From Strongylocentrotus purpuratus (lineage: Eukaryota > Echinodermata > Echinoidea > Camarodonta > Strongylocentrotidae): a stretch of 64,000 bases of DNA. Under the pieces are notes generated by a model. It saw only the letters and a list, made by a program, of their open reading frames with translations, searched no databases and was not told the DNA's origin. The translations under genes were made by a program, and so were the position numbers. Within the stretch, counting starts at the first letter, position 1; the number at the start of each line of letters is the position of its first letter. The DNA is taken from the NCBI RefSeq assembly GCF_000002235.5, contig NW_022145564.1:1-64000 (forward strand), in the 5' to 3' direction. Below are positions 59,071-64,000 of this stretch, piece by piece.

Positions 59071-60328
59071 GTAATAATTACTTTTATTTCTCCACCCTTT
59101 TTTGTTGCGACGATAACTCAAGATCAGTTCAGTCAATAGATCATTGTCATGAGACGTGACAAGAACATTATTTTTCAAGGTCATCAAGTCTTCATGACGT
59201 CAACTAGGCGCCATTTTTTTTTTTTTTTTTTTTTTTTGGGGGGGGGGTACTTTCAACTCATGATTATATTTTTATAACGGAAAGGCATTTCTTATTCATA
59301 TTTATCATGATTAAGGTCAATATCCGTCCGGTCAATTTCAGTTCAAAAAACGCGCCCATGCATACGTGCGGGCTTCAGCGCGCGCAAAAAAAAAATGCTC
59401 AAAATCGTCTCAAATTTGTTTGCATACGTTTTAGGCCATTTTAAGCATTTCGCAAAAAAAAAAAAACTCGCACACGCGCGTGCGCGCGCGTTTTCGTGCG
59501 TCCTGGCATTTCGCAACATAGAATCATCGAATTTCTTCTTTCATCATATTTTGCACATTTTTCCAAGCATTTTGATATTTGTTCACTTTTTTCTGACCAT
59601 TAATAACGGAATGAGCGTCCGTTTAAGATACATGTCCGTGCGTGCGAGCTCGTGTAATACATAGCATATATGGGCAGAAACATGACTATACAAAATGCAT
59701 TGTAGCTCATTAGGATGTAAGAGGACCTAATTTTTTTCTTCATGTTTTGATAGAGTATGAATTGGAGATATGATTTCATGTCTCATTTGACCCTCAGTTA
59801 ACTCATGACGTCATCATAATGGCCTCTGAACTCAAAATTTCAATTTGCATATTATGACATTAGCATATTTCGTCGCTGTTTTCACGAAGTGACGGTAATG
59901 AAAAAAAATTGCATTCACTTTGCGTGACGATTTTCCTCACTACCGTCACTTCGTGAAAATAGGGACGATTTTATTTAAAATTGATTGTATATCTGTAAAT
60001 ATTGATCGATTTTCTTCCAAATGTTGATAGCTTCTAGCTAAGACAAATCTCTACAAAATGTAGTCACCACAATTTTTCATTTTGACAAAAGCATCATGGC
60101 GTATCTTTGCGATTAAAGGAGGCATGTCAATTTTTTACATTTTGCGTGTATTCTCTACAGAACATGACCTTTTTTCTCAAAACTGGATTTTACATTCCCG
60201 TCTTTCGCGAGCAATATCATCATGATCATCATTGTTTACATGTCTATATAACTTCTCCCATTCTGAAATATATCATAAGAAGTGAAGAAGACCACCTTAT
60301 TCGTCCCCATGACGAATTAAATTTCTAG
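59071..60328 (+). mobile_element. Helitron-like element 2 (copy B)
   Basis: Counterpart of 21,398-22,574, with CTAG at 60,325-60,328. It carries the 97-bp MITE at 59,871-59,967. The T-run/G-run pair and the CpG-rich stretch are kept. Confidence 0.55.
59871..59967. mobile_element. 97-bp foldback MITE, copy B only
   Basis: The left end is cgtcgctgttttcacgaagt. The right end, reverse-complemented, is cgtccctattttcacgaagt. The inverted arms run about 30 bases with few mismatches, so the element is nearly one hairpin. A 4-base attt flank is duplicated (59,867-59,870 and 59,968-59,971). Copy A has the exact empty site (gcatattttattt at 22,210). There is no coding capacity and the superfamily is unknown. 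Confidence 0.85.
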
Positions 60329-60414
60329 TTATATACTATTCTCATTATTGTTATAGAAATTATTATGATTATTTTTAGAAATATATATCATCCATTGCTT
60401 TCGTTATTTTTCAG

Positions 60415-60558
60415 ACATATGCAAGACACTTTGATGCTGCTACACATGTGACCACACTGTTTCCAGTGCCAGTAACAGCACGGTACGTCAGGTTTCATCC
60501 TTTAGCATCATTTGATGATACGTCTTTGAGATTCGAAGTACTTGGTATCAACACCTGA
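60415..60558 (+). CDS. Last exon of the kringle gene: end of F5/8 type C domain (copy B)
   Basis: Counterpart of 22,661-22,804: acceptor tatttttcag, 47 codons, TGA. The start reads TYARHFDAATHVTTLF against TYAGNFDAATYVTTLF in copy A: three replacements and no silent change in the first 11 codons. The rest is identical in protein, with one silent change near the stop. Confidence 0.65.
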   Translation, partial: TYARHFDAATHVTTLFPVPVTARYVRFHPLASFDDTSLRFEVLGINT

Positions 60559-60643
60559 ACAATAACGAATTATCGTTGAATTGATTTATTGATTTATTTA
60601 ATCATTTTGTTATCCTTGTTTATAATTATTTATCTATTTATAT

Positions 60644-60929
60644 ATTAAAGAGAGTGTAGCATGGCAAACAATTGTTAACGCCATCTACGTCTTCTTTCGA
60701 ATTACTGCACGTAAAAGAATGGACTTCGTAGTCAGCGACCTAATCTCTACTTGGTCAGCGCGCGCTAGCGTTTGCGAAACAGACCGAGTTTCTCCTTTGC
60801 GCTTGGTTTCGCGTATGTTGCACGCACGTGAATGCTGCGGTCGCGTCGTCCGTATTCGTTTTATACACGATTGGCCCCGAGTCAGGCCACGGGAAAAACA
60901 CATAGTCTCGTCATGCTACACTCCCTTGA
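60644..60929. mobile_element. GC-rich MITE just after the gene (copy B)
   Basis: Counterpart of 22,890-23,175, with the same inverted ends and the 12-base atctatttatat direct repeats at 60,632-60,643 and 60,930-60,941. Confidence 0.65.
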
Positions 60930-61619
60930 ATCTATTTATATTTGAATTGATTAATTAATTTATTTATTGAAATATTTATTGTGCTATAGCATCTAAATTT
61001 AATTGTGAGTAGATCACCATTTCAAATGATTACAGTATAGCGCCATAGTTTTGCTGTCATACGAGTACAGGTATTCACGATTACACGATTACAGGTGACA
61101 GCAAGATCCTTAAAGACAAATACAAATAGTCTACTTCCGCTTTTTCATGGAGATTTTGATCTCATGTTTGAATCGGGTGTTTATCCGATAATAGCTGTAT
61201 TTGATAACCGAGAGTAGACTTCACATTTACGATGGAGCGACAATTAAGTCTGAAATTATCAACAATATACGGCGAACTTCAATAAACTCTACTCGTATGG
61301 AAAGCTCATCATAAAAAAATGTCCCTCACCCGAACGCTCTCCGAGAAACGAAGACAAGCTCGAGCAAGTTCCCAATGGGACATCAAGTTTCGCTGCTTGC
61401 GATATCGAGATTCCTACACACGATTACTAGTAATATCACCTCACCTACCATCCCAGTTTAGCTTCCTGAGTGAGCTGCCAAAGGAATTACTCATCAAAGT
61501 ACCAAGTACCAAGTTTGGTGTAAGCGAATTAAAATGCACTGCACACGGATACTATATTGTGTATTTCTTTTAATTATCTATGATAAATTGTCTTATTTGG
61601 AATGAGTAATTGCTTGCAT

Positions 61620-61880
61620 GTAGAGTAGGGGAACTCTCCAAGCAGAATTATGGGATCCCTGATGCCACGAAGGAGAGCTGGTTCATGCAGAGAAACCTAG
61701 ACGTACATGCATCTCAATTGACAAAGGTCACATATTAACAGACGTCAAAGTCACCACCAAAGATGTTGAAATGCTACATATGTAAAATAAGCACAACAAA
61801 TGCTTGGCAATTTGGTAAAGCGTTTGCTAAATGTGGGAAAAAGAACTACTTCTCCATCATGTGTAAAACTAAATAATAGC
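61620..61880 (+). mobile_element. LTR-retrotransposon fossil, gag zinc-knuckle-like scrap (copy B)
   Basis: Counterpart of the broken scrap at 23,880-24,125. Confidence 0.35.
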
Positions 61881-62228
61881 CGGAGAAAGTTCGTTAAGAA
61901 AAAAAAGAAACGGTGTTAAATAAATTGTTGTGAGCATTTCACATGCATATGAAAACCACTCAATAAAACCCAAATTATTATCAGGGTGAACTTTCCCTTT
62001 GACCCATGATTTAGATGCTCACTGAAAGTGGCAAATCCGAAAAGTACATTTGCAGTGTTATACAAAAGTTGTTTTTCCCCCTGAATCATTCTGCAAAAAG
62101 ATTGATAAGTGGTTGACAAATCTGACTTGTGGTGTTTCAGTAGACGCCTACGGCCAGTAGAGTTTACAGATATTTGCAAAGGCACCTTGAATTTTAGAAA
62201 GCAATATACATCTGTGTTTCATGTATCT

Positions 62229-62238
62229 ATTACTACTC

Positions 62239-62275
<37 letters not shown>

Positions 62276-62295
62276 TACTACTACTACTATCACTA
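62229..62295. repeat. CTA triplet microsatellite (copy B, short)
   Basis: About 65 bases of (ACT)n, roughly a third of the length in copy A. Confidence 0.9.
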
Positions 62296-62636
62296 ATACT
62301 AATATAATAATGTATTTATGTAGCACATTTTCTATATACATGTTCAAATGCGATTCATAATTACTCAATATGATAATGCTTATTGATAATATAGGATACG
62401 ATAAAGTCATTCTCTGTCAAATGTTTGAGATTATATTTTGTATTAATAGATTTTGACGAACGGTAGTTTGTTTGGCAATTCTGTCAGAAAGGTCGATTCG
62501 GGTCACGTTGGTGACGAAGGCATTTGAATATTTGAAGGTACAGATTTTGTATTGAGAACAAATGTACTTTCATGATTGTTTTGTAGATTGATTTAATCTT
62601 TCTTTATCTGAGATCTAAAGTAAATGTAACGTTTGA

Positions 62637-62957
62637 TTTTTAGAGGTGACGTAGTCGAGTGGTTCAATCTCTTGATCGGGTATAGAAAGGTCGTGGGTTC
62701 GAACACTGGCACGGCTGTTATGTCCTTGAGCAAGACATTTTATCTTCATTGCTCCTCTCCACCCAGGTATCAAATGGGTGCCCTGTAGGATACAACATTT
62801 AAGGCAACGAGCTGGAATGCTCCCCAGGGAGACGAGAACGTACACCTTAACATGCGGAGTATTAATTGAATCCAATGATCGTGGTAATATTAATACTGTA
62901 AGCGCTTCGGTGTTTTATAACTGGTAAAGCGGTAAAAAGAAAAAGTTATTATTATTG
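62637..62957 (+). mobile_element. tRNA-derived SINE (copy B)
   Basis: Counterpart of 25,072-25,392, with A and B boxes and an ATT-ending tail. The B box is slightly changed (gggttcgaacact). Confidence 0.75.
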
Positions 62958-63811
62958 GGGTTAAAATGATTTCAGACATGCCTTACCAAAATAACATTAT
63001 GTATCCAATTCTAAAGCAAAGGACAGTACTATTTGTTTTCATATATGTGTCTAAATGTTTGTGAAACTGCTGAAAGTTATTGCATTGTATATTAGCACAT
63101 TATGCTAAAAGTACTTAACTGGACTGATAACTATTTCACTATGCTGAAAATACGGCAGTAGTTGATATGTGATTATGCTTCTAGTAGGTTTGATGAAATT
63201 ATTGATTATTGATTATTATGCGTGCATTTGATATTCTGTGAATTCAACAATGTTTGCATTTCATAAACTCATTAAGTAGTGCTACATTTAATCATTGGCG
63301 GCGCTTATTCATTGTTTTCACACACAAAAAAAAGGAGAGAGGAGAAGGGAAAGGAATTATCAGAATTGTTTAAGAGAGTCTGAGACAATGACTCTTGACG
63401 TAAGGCTTCAATACATCGAAATATGTTTCTTGTTAGTTATGTGGGCTTGGTTATTGAACATTTCATAATTTTGGGTAGAAATTTTTGAGCCAAAGCGTAA
63501 CGTTTTTTTTGTTGGAGTTAGCAATTTTAGTTAAACACAAGTTTTAAATAGATATGCTGTTTATCTAAAGCAACCGAAACTTTGAAATTGATATGTCAGG
63601 AATTTCACCTAAACATGAACGATTGAGGTAATATGGTATATTCGATGGGAGATGAAGAGTTGAAAATGATTGCATGTGCAAAGATCAATTCATTCACCTT
63701 TGTTACCATGGTTTCAGCAAATGTGGATGATGCAAGTGGTGAAGCGCCACCTCTTGTCGGAGACAGGACGAAATCAATTTATTTTGACTCAGACGATGTA
63801 TAACTATACTA

Positions 63812-63889
63812 TTTGTCATTGTACATGTTTCCATATGAATTTGTCATTGTACATGTTTCCATATGAATTTGTAATTTGTCATTGTACAT
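63812..63889. repeat. 28-bp tandem repeat at the right edge of copy B
   Basis: The unit starting tttgtcattgtacatgtttc occurs twice in full (63,812-63,839 and 63,840-63,867) and once in part (63,875-63,889). It begins exactly where similarity to copy A stops. Confidence 0.85.
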
Positions 63890-64000
63890 TTGCTACTGTA
63901 TATTATCTATTCGCGTATATTATTTTCTATTGTATATTGTTCATGTGCCTATGTAACGCCAACAAATGAATTTCCAAATGGACCAATAAAATTAATCTGA
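63890..64000 (+). mobile_element. Possible LINE 3' tail at the window end
   Basis: The stretch tgtgcctatgtaacgcc, then aatttccaaatggaccaata and aattaatc, resembles the 3' end of CR1-like LINEs (pyrimidine/purine pairing stretch, then aataaa). If so, a LINE insertion may explain the loss of similarity to copy A at 63,812. Confidence 0.3.

Larger units (their letters stand above)
37561..63811. repeat. Large direct duplication, copy B
   Basis: Collinear with 1-26,641. Private to this copy are a 503-bp block (37,713-38,215), a 732-bp block (53,454-54,185) and a 97-bp MITE (59,871-59,967). At 63,812 it departs from copy A into a 28-bp tandem repeat. Its LINE ORFs have fewer homopolymer breaks than those of copy A. 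Confidence 0.9.

Overview
The window is AT-rich, intron-containing animal DNA dense in transposons. LINEs of three lineages, tRNA-derived SINEs with ATT tails, Helitron-like termini, small MITEs and long simple repeats fit a marine invertebrate deuterostome. An echinoderm is my best guess, but no single feature proves it. I found no rRNA gene, no functional tRNA gene, no CRISPR array and no prokaryotic gene.

The main structure is a direct duplication. Copy A (about 1-26,640) and copy B (about 37,561-63,811) are collinear and nearly identical. Their shared coding exons differ at 6 of 679 bases. A unique spacer (about 26,641-37,560) separates them. Each copy carries, in order: a full-length L1/Tx1-type LINE with the same target-site duplication; purine- and pyrimidine-rich repeats; a small TA-flanked MITE; remnants of a CR1-like LINE; a host gene for a secreted protein (signal peptide, kringle, Cys-containing module, then the C-terminal part of an F5/8 type C domain); and, inside that gene's long last gap, a SINE, a 29-nt palindrome, an RTE LINE fragment on the minus strand and two Helitron-like elements. 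Downstream come a GC-rich MITE, a short retroelement fossil, a CTA triplet tract and a second SINE.

The copies differ by clean presence/absence events. Copy A alone has a 771-bp LINE insertion, a 125-bp tandem duplication, a 192-bp block and a 390-bp block. Copy B alone has a 97-bp MITE, a 732-bp SINE-bearing block and a 503-bp block. This looks either like a recent segmental duplication or like two haplotypes of a very heterozygous genome placed in tandem by the assembler. B begins directly after a (GA)n tract, and many A/B differences are one-base homopolymer changes, so the second reading must be taken seriously.

The spacer holds an almost complete CR1/L2-like LINE on the minus strand, a Helitron-like element on the minus strand with a duplicated tRNA-like unit, a degenerate array built on a CTATTCATAA core, a SINE tail and a dispersed repeat related to one in copies A and B.

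The only host gene I can support is the kringle/F5-8C gene, present twice. Exons between its third and last recognised exons were not found. The rest of the window is transposon sequence at various stages of decay, or non-coding DNA with no recognisable content.
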